Below, in pieces: positions 15,840-25,270 of a stretch of DNA of 64,000 bases. This stretch comes from Methylobacterium radiodurans (GTDB lineage Bacteria; Pseudomonadota; Alphaproteobacteria; Rhizobiales; Beijerinckiaceae), in the NCBI RefSeq assembly GCF_003173735.1, contig NZ_CP029551.1:2876001-2940000 (forward strand). Direction: 5' to 3'. How positions within the stretch are numbered: position 1 is the first letter of the stretch; each line of letters starts with the position of its first letter. Position numbers and translations under genes: made by a program. A model generated the notes under the pieces. The model did not search any database and had not been told where the DNA came from. It worked only from the letters and a program-made list of their open reading frames with translations.

Positions 15840-16999
15840 GCGGCCGCGGCCGCCTCACCGTCATCTCGGCCTTGGGGGTGGTGGAGATCCTCGCCTGGGG
15901 TTCGTCGTTCTACCTGCCGGCGGTGCTCGCCGGCCCCATCGCCGCCGACACGGGCTGGCCGCTGGCCTGGGTGGTCGGCGGCCTCTCGATCGGGCTCCTG
16001 GTGGCGGCAATTGCCTCGCCCCGGGTCGGAATCGCCATCCACCGGCACGGCGGGCGCCCGGTCCTGGCGCTGGCCGCCCTGCTGCTGGCGGCGGGACACG
16101 TCGTGATCGGCCTGGCGCCGAACCTGCCGGCGTTCCTCGCTGGCTGGCTTCTCCTCGGCCTCGGCATGGGCTGCGGCCTCTACGACCCGGCCTTCGCGAC
16201 GCTAGGCCGGCTCTACGGCGCCGAGGCGCGCCCGGCCATCACCACGCTGACCCTCTGGGGCGGGTTCGCGAGCACCGTCTGCTGGCCGCTCTCGGCCTTC
16301 CTCGTCGAGCAGGTCGGCTGGCGCGGCGCCTGCCTCGCCTATGCCGGGCTGCACCTCGCCGTGACCCTGCCGCTGGTGCTCGGTCTGATCCCGCCGGCGC
16401 CCGCGGCGCCCCCTGGCGCGGAGGGGACGCACGGGCACGGCGATCCGCTGACGCCGCGCGAGCGGCGGGCCTTCCTGCTGATGGCCGGCGTGCTGGTCCT
16501 GGGCGGTACGGTGATGACGCTGGTCTCGGTTCACCTGATCACGCTGCTCCAGGCCCGCGGCGTCGCGCTCGCAGCGGCTGTGTGCTACGGCGCTCTGATT
16601 GGGCCAGCCCAGGTCGGCGCCCGCATCGTGGAGATGGCCAACAAGGGCCGGCATCACCCGCTATGGACGCTGACCGTGGCCATGGTGCTGGTGGCAGCCG
16701 GCCTCGCGGTCCTTGCGGTGGGCGTGCCGACAGTCGGCGTCGCCCTGGTGCTCTACGGGGCCGGTAACGGGATCTACTCCATCGCCCGCGGCACCGTGCC
16801 GCTCGCGCTGTTCGGACCCGGACGTTACGCGACCCTGGTTGGGCGGCTCGCCCGGCCGGGCTTGGCAGCGCAGGCGCTCGCCCCGTCGCTCGGGGCCATG
16901 GTGCTTGCCTACGGCGGCGTGGACGCGGCCTACGCCCTGCTGCTGGCGCTCGCCCTGGCCAACGTCGCGCTAGTGGGAGCCCTCTGGAGCGCGAGGTAG
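15836..16999 (+). CDS. MFS transporter of the second ars unit
   Basis: 387 residues from an ATG overlapping the flavoprotein stop, with about 12 hydrophobic segments and a central Gly/His loop (GAEGTHGHGDPLTPRERR). The overlap and the upstream arsR make an arsenic-related substrate likely, for example the oxidised product of the flavoprotein. No GAPDH partner is present, so a classical ArsJ system is not supported. The family assignment is firm, the substrate inferred. Confidence 0.8.
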   Translation: MSGRGRLTVISALGVVEILAWGSSFYLPAVLAGPIAADTGWPLAWVVGGLSIGLLVAAIASPRVGIAIHRHGGRPVLALAALLLAAGHVVIGLAPNLPAFLAGWLLLGLGMGCGLYDPAFATLGRLYGAEARPAITTLTLWGGFASTVCWPLSAFLVEQVGWRGACLAYAGLHLAVTLPLVLGLIPPAPAAPPGAEGTHGHGDPLTPRERRAFLLMAGVLVLGGTVMTLVSVHLITLLQARGVALAAAVCYGALIGPAQVGARIVEMANKGRHHPLWTLTVAMVLVAAGLAVLAVGVPTVGVALVLYGAGNGIYSIARGTVPLALFGPGRYATLVGRLARPGLAAQALAPSLGAMVLAYGGVDAAYALLLALALANVALVGALWSAR

Positions 17000-17145
17000 A
17001 GGCGGCCAAGATATCTCCGCCGGGCGCCGCAGGCTGACCGGCGAAGGCACGCCGCTCGCTGAACGGAAGCTGCGCGCCCGCTTCAGAACCGGTTCAATGC
17101 CGCACGTCCAGGTTGCCTTCACTCTCGAACCGGAAGGTCATCACC

Positions 17146-17373
17146 ATGAAGGCACGTCTCGCAGGTCTCGCCGTCGCGGCGCTCATCCTGGTTCCCGGCG
17201 CCGCCTCGGCGCAGTGGTATGGCCATGGTCCTCGGCACCACCACCATCACTGGGAGCACCACCAGCACCATGGCTACGGTCACCGCCATGGTCACGAGCG
17301 GCACCATCACCACGGTTACGACCGTCCCGTTCACTTCGACCGGGGCCACCACCATCACCATCACGGGTACTGA
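17146..17373 (+). CDS. His-rich secreted metal-binding protein
   Basis: 75 residues from the ATG preceded by GGAAGG. A signal peptide (MKARLAGLAVAALILVPG, cleaved after ASA) leads into a mature part dominated by histidine runs and Gly/Tyr (HHHHHW, HHQHHGYGHRHGH, HHHHHHGY). It is probably a periplasmic sponge for Cu, Ni or Zn. It lies just upstream of the CueR-type promoter of the cus operon and has its own short leader. Confidence 0.65.
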   Translation: MKARLAGLAVAALILVPGAASAQWYGHGPRHHHHHWEHHQHHGYGHRHGHERHHHHGYDRPVHFDRGHHHHHHGY

Positions 17374-17427
17374 CGACCTCGGAAGATCGCCGGGATCGAC
17401 CGTACCGGTCCCGGCCGTCGCGGGCTC

Positions 17428-17458
17428 TTGACCTTCCCACCGTTGGAAGGTGCACCAG
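17428..17458 (+). promoter_or_regulatory. CueR-type promoter of the cus operon
   Basis: TTGACC (17428-17433) is followed by a long 19-base spacer before a weak -10 near 17453. The spacer holds the perfect palindrome ACCTTCC-7 bases-GGAAGGT (17431-17451), the hallmark of CueR/MerR-family copper promoters, where the activator untwists an over-long spacer. The next gene starts at 17508. No cueR gene was found in this window. Confidence 0.75.
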
Positions 17459-17507
17459 GGCGGCCATCGACCTTCCGCGTGACCCGGAAAACTGGCATCG
17501 TCGATTC

Positions 17508-17918
17508 GTGACGTTCTGGCTCGCCCTCCGGCGGCTGCTCCCGCTCCTGGCGGTTCTCAGCCTCGCCTTGACGCCGGTGACCGCCTCCGCGGCCGCCACG
17601 GGCATGCACGCGTCCGCGATGGTTCAGGCTCGCGGCTCGCACGAGCCGATGCCTGCCATGGACCATGCCGGCATGGACATGGGCGGCATGAACATGGACG
17701 ACATGCCCTGCTGCCCGCCGGAGAAGGCGGACAAGTCGGACTGCGCCAAGTCGGGCTGCCCGTTGATGGCGCTCTGCCTCGCCAGCGTCGCCTCTCTGCT
17801 GCCGAGCGCGATCGCCATCGCGGCGCCAAGCGCGACGCGTGCGGCACCGGCTTGGCCCGACACGGCGTCCTTCGCCAGCCTGCACGGGCCACCGCTACCC
17901 GAGCCCCCCCGAGCCTGA
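17508..17918 (+). CDS. Met/Cys-rich secreted protein of the cus operon
   Basis: 136 residues from a GTG, 50 bases downstream of the CueR-type promoter. An N-terminal hydrophobic signal (LLPLLAVLSLALTPVTASAA) precedes a Met-rich copper-type segment (MDHAGMDMGGMNMDDMPCC) and further cysteines (KSDCAKSGCPLMALC). A second hydrophobic stretch follows, then a Pro-rich end. It resembles DUF2946-like proteins of copper operons, but the match is loose. It probably binds Cu(I)/Ag(I) in the periplasm. Confidence 0.6.
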   Translation: MTFWLALRRLLPLLAVLSLALTPVTASAAATGMHASAMVQARGSHEPMPAMDHAGMDMGGMNMDDMPCCPPEKADKSDCAKSGCPLMALCLASVASLLPSAIAIAAPSATRAAPAWPDTASFASLHGPPLPEPPRA

Positions 17919-17999
17919 ACCCGATGCCGCCGGCGCTCGCGCCGGCACGGTGACGCGCGTCCGCGCCTCGCCATCCATCGTGTTCAGGAGATGAGACCC

Positions 18000-18410
18000 G
18001 TGACCAAGAACCCCTTCGCGCGCGCCGTGCCGGCCGCGCTGCTCGGCGCCGCCCTGTCAGCATCGACGTTCGCCCCGCCCGCCCTGGCGGACATCAAGGA
18101 CTACCGCTTCGAACTCGTGCAGCAGGAGGCGAAGGTCGGCGAGGCCGTCATCGCCGTCCGGCTCGTCGACCAGCGGAGCGGCAAGCCGGTGACCGACGCC
18201 GTAGTCTTCGCCAAGCGCCTCGACATGGCCCCCGATGCCATGGAGGAGATGGCCACCAAGGTCGAGCAGGTCCCCTCGACCGAGCCCGGCATCTACCGTT
18301 TCAAGGCCAAGCTCTCGATGCAGGGCCGCTGGCGCCTGTCGCTGGCCGCCAAGGTCCAGGGCGAGACCGGCACGGTCGAGGACAAGCTGGTCCTTCAGGC
18401 CGCGAAATGA
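18000..18410 (+). CDS. FixH/YtkA-like periplasmic protein
   Basis: 136 residues from a GTG nine bases after CAGGAG; an ATG at 17991 is too close to that ribosome-binding site. A signal peptide ends at PPALA. The mature domain (KDYRFELVQQEAKVGEAVIAVRLVDQ...) is an Ig-like beta domain of the YtkA/FixH type, often placed beside RND adaptors in copper operons. It overlaps cusB by four bases and probably assists metal delivery or adaptor assembly. Confidence 0.7.
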   Translation: MTKNPFARAVPAALLGAALSASTFAPPALADIKDYRFELVQQEAKVGEAVIAVRLVDQRSGKPVTDAVVFAKRLDMAPDAMEEMATKVEQVPSTEPGIYRFKAKLSMQGRWRLSLAAKVQGETGTVEDKLVLQAAK

Positions 18411-19888
18411 CCCGCTCGGCATGGTTCGCCGGCACCCTCGCTGCGCTCGCGGCGGGGGGCCTCGGCTACTGGGCCGGACAGCAGGACGGTCCCGTTCCGG
18501 CGTTCGTCGAGCGGGTCCGGCACGGCGTCGCCCGCTTGCTGCCCGCCGCGCAGGCGCCGGCCCGGTCCAAGCCCGCGTCCGGACCGGTGGTCTACTACTG
18601 GGACCCGGACGGGAAGCCCGTCTACTCGGCGTCGCCGATGGTGACGGCGGACGGCCGGGAGTTCCGGGCCGTCCGCGCCAGCGAGGACGTGCGCTTCGAC
18701 GACGGGGACGGCGAGACCATGCCCGCAGACATGGCCGGGCACCACGCGGAGCCGGGCGAGGCGGCCAAGCCCGGCGGTGACGCCCGGCGCGTCCTCTACT
18801 ACCGGAACCCGATGGGCTTGGCCGACACCTCGTCGGTGCCGAAGAAGGACTCGATGGGGATGGACTACATTCCCGTCTACGCGGGCGAGGACGAGGCCGG
18901 CGTCGTGAAGGTCTCGCCGGGCAAGGTCCAGCGCACCGGCGTGCGGACCGAGCTCGCGGAGCGCCGGGTCCTGTCGGTGCCGGTGCGGGCGCCGGGCAGC
19001 GTCGGGGAGGACGAGCGCCGCGTCTCCGTCATCGCCATGCGCACGGACGCCTTCATCGAGAAGGTCGAGCCGGTCACAACGGGCGACCACGTCCGCAAGG
19101 GCCAGCCGTTGCTGCGCCTGTTCGCGCCCGAGATCAACGCGGTCGCGGCCCAGTACCTGACCTCCATCGGCTACGAGGGCGGCCGTCGGCGTCTAGAGAA
19201 CCTCGCCATCCCGCCGGAGGTCATCGACGAGATCGAGCGGACCCATAAGGTGCCACCCTCCATCACATGGTCCGCGCCCCGGGACGGCGTCGTGGTCGAG
19301 CGCAACGTCTCGGACGGGATGAAGGCCAAGTCCGGCGACGTCCTGTTCCGCATCGTCGACCACACGCGTGTCTGGGTGCTGGCCGACGTGACCGAGCGCG
19401 ACCTCGCCGGGGTGGCGGAGGGGCAGAAGGCGACGGTCCGGGCGCGGGCCTTCCCCGACCGGACCTTCAGCGGGACGGTGACCCGGATCTACCCGCACCT
19501 CAACATGGAGACCCGGACCGCCCGGCTGCGCATCGAGCTGCCGAACCCCGACGGCGTCCTGCGCCCGTCGATGTACGCGGACGTCGAGATCGCGACGGGC
19601 GACGCCAAGCCGGTGGTGGCGGTGCCCGACGACGCGGTCATCGACACCGGCGAGCGTCAGGTCGTGCTGCTCGACCACGGCGAGGGGCGCTTCGAGCCGA
19701 AGGCGGTGAAGGTCGGCCTGCGCGGCCGGGGCTACGTCGAGATCCGCGAGGGGGTCACGGCCGGTGACCGGGTGGTCACGGCGGCGAACTTCCTGATCGA
19801 CGCCGAGAGCAACCTGAAGGCGGCGCTCCAGTCCATCGCCGCACCGAAGGACGACCGGCAGGCGGCGGGCACGGGGGCGACGCCATGA
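18407..19888 (+). CDS. cusB: CusB-like RND periplasmic adaptor
   Basis: 493 residues. A membrane anchor at the N-terminus is followed by two YYxxPxG-type segments: a degenerate one near residue 63 and a good heavy-metal-binding domain at 130-158 (YYRNPMGLADTSSVPKKDSM then GMDYIPVY). The HlyD barrel-sandwich and beta-barrel regions follow. It links the inner-membrane pump to an outer-membrane channel and hands over Cu(I)/Ag(I). It overlaps cusA by four bases. Confidence 0.92.
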   Translation: MTRSAWFAGTLAALAAGGLGYWAGQQDGPVPAFVERVRHGVARLLPAAQAPARSKPASGPVVYYWDPDGKPVYSASPMVTADGREFRAVRASEDVRFDDGDGETMPADMAGHHAEPGEAAKPGGDARRVLYYRNPMGLADTSSVPKKDSMGMDYIPVYAGEDEAGVVKVSPGKVQRTGVRTELAERRVLSVPVRAPGSVGEDERRVSVIAMRTDAFIEKVEPVTTGDHVRKGQPLLRLFAPEINAVAAQYLTSIGYEGGRRRLENLAIPPEVIDEIERTHKVPPSITWSAPRDGVVVERNVSDGMKAKSGDVLFRIVDHTRVWVLADVTERDLAGVAEGQKATVRARAFPDRTFSGTVTRIYPHLNMETRTARLRIELPNPDGVLRPSMYADVEIATGDAKPVVAVPDDAVIDTGERQVVLLDHGEGRFEPKAVKVGLRGRGYVEIREGVTAGDRVVTAANFLIDAESNLKAALQSIAAPKDDRQAAGTGATP

Positions 19889-22800
19889 TCGCCCGCCTGA
19901 TCGGCTGGTCGGCCCGCAACCTCGTGCTGGTGCTGCTCGGGACCGTGTTCGCTGTGGCGGCCGGCATCCTGGCGCTCAGGTCTCTGCCGCTCGACGCCAT
20001 CCCCGACCTCTCGGACGTACAGGCCATCGTCTACACCGAGTACCCGGGACAGGCGCCGCAGGTGGTGGAGGACCAAGTCACCTATCCGCTGACCACCGCG
20101 ATGCTGACGGTGCCGAAGGCCAAGGTGGTGCGCGGCTTCTCTTTCTTCGGCGTGTCCTTCGTCTACGTCATCTTCGAGGACGGCACCGACCCCTACTGGG
20201 GTCGCTCCCGCGTGCTCGAATACCTCAACGGCGCGGCGAGCCGCCTGCCGGCCGGGGTGACGCCAATGCTGGGGCCCGACGCGACCGGCGTCGGCTGGGT
20301 CTACCAGTACGTGGTGGTCGCGAAGGAGCGGACGCTTGCGGAGCTCCGGTCGATGCAGGACTGGGTCATCCGGTTCGGGGCCTCGCGCGCCGAGGGTGTG
20401 GCCGAGGTCGCCGGCGTCGGCGGCTTCGTCAAGCAGTACAACGTCGTCGTCGACCCGAACCGCCTGCGGGCCCAGGGCATCTCGCTCAACAAGCTCCGGG
20501 ACGCCATCCGGTCAAGTAACGCCGACGTCGGGGGCCGCACGGTCGAGCTCTCCGAATTCGAGTTCATGGTGCGCGGGCGCGGCTACATCCGGAGCCTCGC
20601 CGACATCGAGAACGTCGTGCTGAAGACCTCCGGCGGCACGCCGCTGCGGGTCAGGGACGTCGCCCGGGTCGAGCTCGGGCCGGACGAGCGGCGCGGCCTA
20701 ACCGAGATGAACGGCGAGGGCGAGGTTGCCGGTGGCATCGTCCTGCAGCGCTTCGGGGCCAACGCCCTCAACGTCATCGAGGGCGTGAAGGCGAAGCTCG
20801 CCGAGGTCGCCAAGAGCCTGCCGGCGGGCACCGAGATCCTGCCGGTCTACGACCGCTCGCAGCTCATCGACGCGGCCATCGACACACTGCGGCACACGCT
20901 GGTCGAGGAGAGCGTCGTCGTCTCCCTCGTCTGCATCGTCTTCCTGCTGCACGTACGCAGCGCGCTCGTCGCCATCCTGATGCTGCCGGTCGGCATCCTG
21001 ATGGCCTTCGCCGGTATGAAAGCGCTCGGCATCGGCGCCAACATCATGAGCCTGGGCGGCATCGCCATCGCCGTAGGTGCCATGGTCGACGCCGCCATCG
21101 TCATGATCGAGAACGCCCACAAGCACCTGGAGCGGGCGCCACCGGACAAACCTCGGGTCGAGGTCCTGGTCGAGGCGGCAAGCGAGGTCGGGCCGTCCCT
21201 GTTCTTCTCGCTCCTCGTGATCACGGTGAGCTTCCTGCCGATCTTCACCCTGGAGAGCCAGGAGGGACGGCTGTTCGGACCGCTCGCCTACACCAAGACC
21301 TTCGCCATGGCGGCGGCGGCGCTCCTCTCGGTCACGCTGGTGCCGGCGCTGATGGTGCTGTTCGTGCGCGGGCGCATCGTCCCCGAGCACCGCAACCCGC
21401 TGAACCGCCTCCTCATCTGGCTGTACCGGCCGCTCATCGCCGGTGTGCTGCGGGCCCGAGTGCTCACCATACTGCTCGCCGTGGGCGTGCTGGCGGCGAC
21501 CGCATGGCCGGCCCGGCAACTCGGCTCGGAGTTCATGCCGGAGCTCGACGAGGGTACGCTGCTCTACATGCCGACGACGCTGCCGGGCATCTCGGTGACC
21601 AAGGCCGGCGAGCTCCTCGCCACCCAGGACCGCATCATCAAGTCGTTCCCCGAGGTGGCCTCGGTCTACGGCAAGGCCGGGCGCGCCAACACCGCGACCG
21701 ACCCTGCGCCGATGGAGATGTTCGAGACGGTCATCGCCCTGAAGCCGAAGGCGGCGTGGCGGCCGGGCGTGACGCTCGCGAGCCTCAAGGCCGAGATGGA
21801 CGCGGCCCTGCAGTTCCCGGGCGTGTCGAATGCCTGGACGCAGCCGATCCGCGCCCGCATCGACATGCTCTCGACCGGCATCCGCACCCCAGTGGGCGTG
21901 AAGGTGCTGGGCACCGACCTCACGGCGATGGAGGGGGTGGCCCGCCAGGTGGAGACGGTGGTGCGGACCGTGCCTGGCACGTCGAGCGTCTATGCCGAGC
22001 GGGTCATCGGGGGCTACTTCCTCGACGTCACGCCGGAGCGCGAGGCGCTCGGGCGCTATGGTCTGATGGTCGGGGACGTGCAGGACGTTGTCGCGACGGC
22101 CCTCGGTGGGCAGACCGTGACGAACACCGTCGAGGGCCGCGAGCGATACACCGTCAACGTGCGCTACCCGCGGGCCTTCCGCTCGGACCCCAGGGCCATC
22201 GCGAACGAGGTGCAAGTGCCGCTGCCGGGGGGCGGCACGGTGCCGCTTGGCGAGGTGGCCAAGGTCGAACTGACACGCGGGCCGACCTCGATCCGCACCG
22301 AGAACGGGCAACTCGCGGTCTACCTGTTTGTCGACATCGCGGGGCGAGACCTCGGCGGCTACGTGGCCGAGGCGCGCAAGGCCGTGGCGGACACGGTCAA
22401 GCTGCCGCAGGGCACGAGCCTGCAGTGGAGCGGGCAGTACGAGTACCTGGAGCGGGCCGAGGCGCGCCTCTCCTTCGTGGTGCCGCTGACGCTGCTGATC
22501 GTGTTCCTACTCCTCTACCTCAACTTCCGGCGGCTGACCGAGACGCTCATCGTGATGCTGTCGCTGCCCTTCGCCCTGGTCGGCGGGGTGTGGCTGCTCT
22601 GGTGGATGAGCTTCAACATGTCGGTCGCGGTGGCGGTCGGCTTCATCGCCCTGGCCGGCGTCGCCGCCGAGACCGGCGTGATCATGCTGGTCTATCTCGA
22701 CCATGCCCTCGACGAGGTCCGCGCCGGCTGCGCGCGCGAGGGCCGCCCACTTGCGCGGGCGGACCTGCAGCGGGCCATCATGGTCGGTGCCGTCGAGCGG

Positions 22801-23058
22801 GTACGCCCGAAGATGATGACGGTGGTCGCCATCATGGCTGGCCTCTTGCCCATCCTCTGGAGCACCGGCTCGGGCTCCGAGGTCATGCAGCGGATCGCGG
22901 TTCCCATGATCGGCGGGATGGTCTCCTCGACGGTGTTGACGCTGGTGGTGATCCCGGCGGTCTACGCCTTGGTGAAAGGGCGCGGGTTGCCGCCGGCGGA
23001 TCTGGTCGCTCGCAAGGCCGCGGACGGGAACGTGAGGCTGCCGCAGGCGGCCGAGTGA
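19885..23058 (+). CDS. cusA: CusA-like Cu(I)/Ag(I) RND efflux pump
   Basis: 1057 residues, the full HME-RND length with 12 membrane helices and two large periplasmic loops. The TM4 signature AVGAMVDAAIVMIENAHKHL is that of the monovalent-metal branch (CusA/SilA), as opposed to the DFG-x-IVD of CzcA. The porter segment FMPELDEGTLLYMPTTLPGI also matches CusA, including methionines of the metal relay. It pumps Cu(I)/Ag(I) from the periplasm. No outer-membrane factor follows; the next gene is DUF411. Confidence 0.95.
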   Translation: MIARLIGWSARNLVLVLLGTVFAVAAGILALRSLPLDAIPDLSDVQAIVYTEYPGQAPQVVEDQVTYPLTTAMLTVPKAKVVRGFSFFGVSFVYVIFEDGTDPYWGRSRVLEYLNGAASRLPAGVTPMLGPDATGVGWVYQYVVVAKERTLAELRSMQDWVIRFGASRAEGVAEVAGVGGFVKQYNVVVDPNRLRAQGISLNKLRDAIRSSNADVGGRTVELSEFEFMVRGRGYIRSLADIENVVLKTSGGTPLRVRDVARVELGPDERRGLTEMNGEGEVAGGIVLQRFGANALNVIEGVKAKLAEVAKSLPAGTEILPVYDRSQLIDAAIDTLRHTLVEESVVVSLVCIVFLLHVRSALVAILMLPVGILMAFAGMKALGIGANIMSLGGIAIAVGAMVDAAIVMIENAHKHLERAPPDKPRVEVLVEAASEVGPSLFFSLLVITVSFLPIFTLESQEGRLFGPLAYTKTFAMAAAALLSVTLVPALMVLFVRGRIVPEHRNPLNRLLIWLYRPLIAGVLRARVLTILLAVGVLAATAWPARQLGSEFMPELDEGTLLYMPTTLPGISVTKAGELLATQDRIIKSFPEVASVYGKAGRANTATDPAPMEMFETVIALKPKAAWRPGVTLASLKAEMDAALQFPGVSNAWTQPIRARIDMLSTGIRTPVGVKVLGTDLTAMEGVARQVETVVRTVPGTSSVYAERVIGGYFLDVTPEREALGRYGLMVGDVQDVVATALGGQTVTNTVEGRERYTVNVRYPRAFRSDPRAIANEVQVPLPGGGTVPLGEVAKVELTRGPTSIRTENGQLAVYLFVDIAGRDLGGYVAEARKAVADTVKLPQGTSLQWSGQYEYLERAEARLSFVVPLTLLIVFLLLYLNFRRLTETLIVMLSLPFALVGGVWLLWWMSFNMSVAVAVGFIALAGVAAETGVIMLVYLDHALDEVRAGCAREGRPLARADLQRAIMVGAVERVRPKMMTVVAIMAGLLPILWSTGSGSEVMQRIAVPMIGGMVSSTVLTLVVIPAVYALVKGRGLPPADLVARKAADGNVRLPQAAE

Positions 23059-23077
23059 GAGCGAACGGGAGTTGACG

Positions 23078-23554
23078 ATGCGGAGCGATACGATGCCGTC
23101 CCGGCGTGCCCTGCTCGCGGGCCTGGCGGCGGGGCTGGCCCTCGGACGGGGCGCCCTGGCGGAGGGGTTGCCCCCGGTCGCGGTGACCAAGGACCCGAAC
23201 TGCGGCTGCTGCGAGAAGTGGGTCACGCACCTGCGCGAGTCCGGCTTCACCGTCACCGTGACCGAGGGCCCGGTGAACCCGCTCAAGATCCGCCTCGGGG
23301 TGCCGCGCGAGCTTGCCTCCTGCCACACCGCCCAGGTCGGCGGCTACGTGGTCGAGGGCCACGTGCCGGCCGGCGCGATCAAGCGGCTCCTGGCGGAGAA
23401 GCCCAAGGGCACCGGGCTGTCTGTGCCGGGCATGCCGGTCGGCTCGCCCGGCATGGAGGTCGATGGCATGGAGCCCGACACCTACGAGGTCACCCTCTTC
23501 GGACCCGAGGGGCGGAGCGTGTTCGCCCGGTACCGCGGAGCTGAGGTGGCCTGA
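23078..23554 (+). CDS. DUF411 family metal-binding protein
   Basis: 158 residues. A Tat-like N-terminus (MPSRRALLAGLAAGLALGRG) exports the protein. The mature part carries the DUF411 signature TKDPNCGCCEKWVTHLRESG with a CGCC cluster, and SCHTAQVGGYVVEGHVPAGAI. These proteins occur with Cu/Ag efflux genes and are thought to be periplasmic metallochaperones. It is the last gene of the cus operon, with 19 bases of spacing. Confidence 0.88.
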   Translation: MRSDTMPSRRALLAGLAAGLALGRGALAEGLPPVAVTKDPNCGCCEKWVTHLRESGFTVTVTEGPVNPLKIRLGVPRELASCHTAQVGGYVVEGHVPAGAIKRLLAEKPKGTGLSVPGMPVGSPGMEVDGMEPDTYEVTLFGPEGRSVFARYRGAEVA

Positions 23555-23569
23555 GCAGGCGGGTGACCC

Positions 23570-23812
23570 TCACATCGTGCCGCGGTGGCGAGCACGCGCC
23601 GTACCTCGGGCCGCCCCGGCGAGGTCGAGATAGGCCTCGTCGAGGCAAGCCGAGGCACATGCCGGGCTCCCGGTGTCGAGGACGAGTGCCTCCAGTGCGC
23701 AGAGGAGATGCTCGGCCGCGCCGCTTGCCCCCTCCCGCTGCGCCTGCCGGAGTGCGGCGAGGATGAGGGTGTCGAGGGCTGCCTCGCCGAATTCGGACCT
23801 TGGCGCGTTCAT
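23570..23812 (-). CDS. Small hypothetical protein, end of the mer-type operon
   Basis: 80 residues from an ATG overlapping the MFS stop (ATGA). It is helical, Ala/Glu/Leu-rich with two cysteines (SPACASACLDEAYLD) and a basic tail. It is last in the eight-gene minus-strand operon and converges with the cus operon 16 bases away. The much longer open frame to 24697 is a shadow of the MFS gene. No family recognised. Confidence 0.5.
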   Translation of the reverse strand: MNAPRSEFGEAALDTLILAALRQAQREGASGAAEHLLCALEALVLDTGSPACASACLDEAYLDLAGAARGTARARHRGTM

Positions 23813-25020
23813 GGGCGTCCTCCCTCGACCGACGGCGTCTCGGACCGGAAGAGACGCACGGCAGCTGCGGCGAGCGCCAACTCCGCCGCCGCGAACAGGG
23901 CGAGCGTCGTACCGAACCCGAGACGGAGCAATCCGCCGAAGAGCAGGCTTCCTAGCCCGAACCCGGTGAACAGCAGGCAGACGTTGAGCCCCATGGCTTG
24001 GCCCGGACGTTGGCCCCCGAGTGCCGTGACGACGCCGGCGAGCAGCGGCTGGGTCATGTCGTAGCCGAGCGACAGGACCGTCACCGCCACCGCCGCCAGG
24101 AGAAGCGGCGCGTCGAGGGTCAGAGCCGCCGCCGCGAAGGCCCCCAGGAGCAGCCCGACCGGGAGGAGGCGGCCGCGCCCTCGCCGGTCCGCGATGCGGC
24201 CGATGACGGGCCCCAGGAGGAAGCCCGGGATGCCATAGCCGAGGAGCGCCAGCCCGACCCCGACGGGACCGAGCCCGTATCGCTGCTCGAAGTACAGGCC
24301 GAGCCAGGTGAACACGCCGGAGTGGAACATCGAGTTGAGCAGGACAAAGCCGTAGGTGCGACGTCCGCGTGGGTTGAGCAGGAGGTCGCGGTAGCCGCGG
24401 AACAGGTCGGGCAACCGTGTCCCGGTCACCGTGGCGCTGGGGATGATCCCCCGTGTCGGCGCGAGGACGAGCAGGAGCGCCCCCCCGGCGGCGCCGACGG
24501 TCAGGAAGAGGCCGCGCCACCCGACCACCGGTTCGAGCAGGGCGCCGAAGGTCGACCCGAAGGCCATGCCGCCGGCCATGGCGCCGAACAGCCATCCCAG
24601 GGGGCGCCCCCGTCGTTCGTAGGGGAAGAGCCGGCCGACGAGAACGAGGCCGAGGGGGACGACCCCGCTCGCCCCCAAACCGGTCAGGAAGCGCCACGTG
24701 GCGAGTTGCCCGACCGAGCTCGCCGTGGCTGTCAGGGCCGTGAGCGCCGCGAAGGCGGCCAGGGAGCCAGCCATGACGCGCCAGACGCCTAGGCGGTCCG
24801 CCAGCAGCCCGTAGACCAGCGTCGCCGCTCCGTACGGGATCAAGTAGGCCGGAACGATGAGCCCGACCCGCTCGGGCGAGACGCCGAACCCCTGCGCCAA
24901 CTGCGGCAGGACCGGCGCGACCATGAACGCCTGGAAGAAGATCACGAACGCCGCCGCCGCGAGGACGCGGAGCAGGCGCTCGCGGTCAGCCTCCGCGGGT
25001 TCCGTCTCTCCGGGAATCAT
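23809..25020 (-). CDS. MFS transporter of the mer-type operon
   Basis: 403 residues with 12 hydrophobic segments and the MFS loop 2-3 motif GLLADRLGVWRV. It belongs to the drug:H+ antiporter-like branch. It overlaps the HMA gene upstream and the small gene downstream by four bases each, so it is firmly part of the operon. Its substrate is unknown; the context suggests a metal complex or an organometal. Confidence 0.8.
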   Translation of the reverse strand: MIPGETEPAEADRERLLRVLAAAAFVIFFQAFMVAPVLPQLAQGFGVSPERVGLIVPAYLIPYGAATLVYGLLADRLGVWRVMAGSLAAFAALTALTATASSVGQLATWRFLTGLGASGVVPLGLVLVGRLFPYERRGRPLGWLFGAMAGGMAFGSTFGALLEPVVGWRGLFLTVGAAGGALLLVLAPTRGIIPSATVTGTRLPDLFRGYRDLLLNPRGRRTYGFVLLNSMFHSGVFTWLGLYFEQRYGLGPVGVGLALLGYGIPGFLLGPVIGRIADRRGRGRLLPVGLLLGAFAAAALTLDAPLLLAAVAVTVLSLGYDMTQPLLAGVVTALGGQRPGQAMGLNVCLLFTGFGLGSLLFGGLLRLGFGTTLALFAAAELALAAAAVRLFRSETPSVEGGRP

Positions 25021-25256
25021 GCTTGCACCTCGACGGCGTCGAACCCGCCCTTGGCGAGCGCCGACCGGATCTCCGCAGGTCCGACGCGGGACGGCTCGAA
25101 GCGAACGGCGACGCGCTTGCGCCAGGTGCTGGGCTTTGCCTGGCGGACCCCCGGCACGGCCGTCAGTACGTCATGGACCGTCTCGGCGCAGCCGTCGCAC
25201 ATCATACCCGGCACGGAGAAGATGACCTCCGTCAGGGAGGCGGTTTCGTCACTCAT
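25017..25256 (-). CDS. Cytoplasmic HMA-domain metallochaperone
   Basis: 79 residues, a single heavy-metal-associated ferredoxin-like domain. The metal site is GMMCDGCAETV (MxCxxC). There is no signal peptide, so it acts in the cytoplasm. It is one of three separate HMA proteins in this operon. It overlaps the MFS gene and follows the CcdA-like gene by 14 bases. Confidence 0.85.
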   Translation of the reverse strand: MSDETASLTEVIFSVPGMMCDGCAETVHDVLTAVPGVRQAKPSTWRKRVAVRFEPSRVGPAEIRSALAKGGFDAVEVQA

Positions 25257-25270
25257 GAGGTCTCCAGGGT

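Noticed and set aside
20698..22311. 537-residue antisense frame across cusA
   Set aside because: Shadow of cusA; low-complexity Arg/His/Asp content and no start context.
23570..24697. 375-residue frame as one gene
   Set aside because: Its first 295 residues are a shadow of the MFS gene; only the last 80, from the ATG at 23812, are kept.
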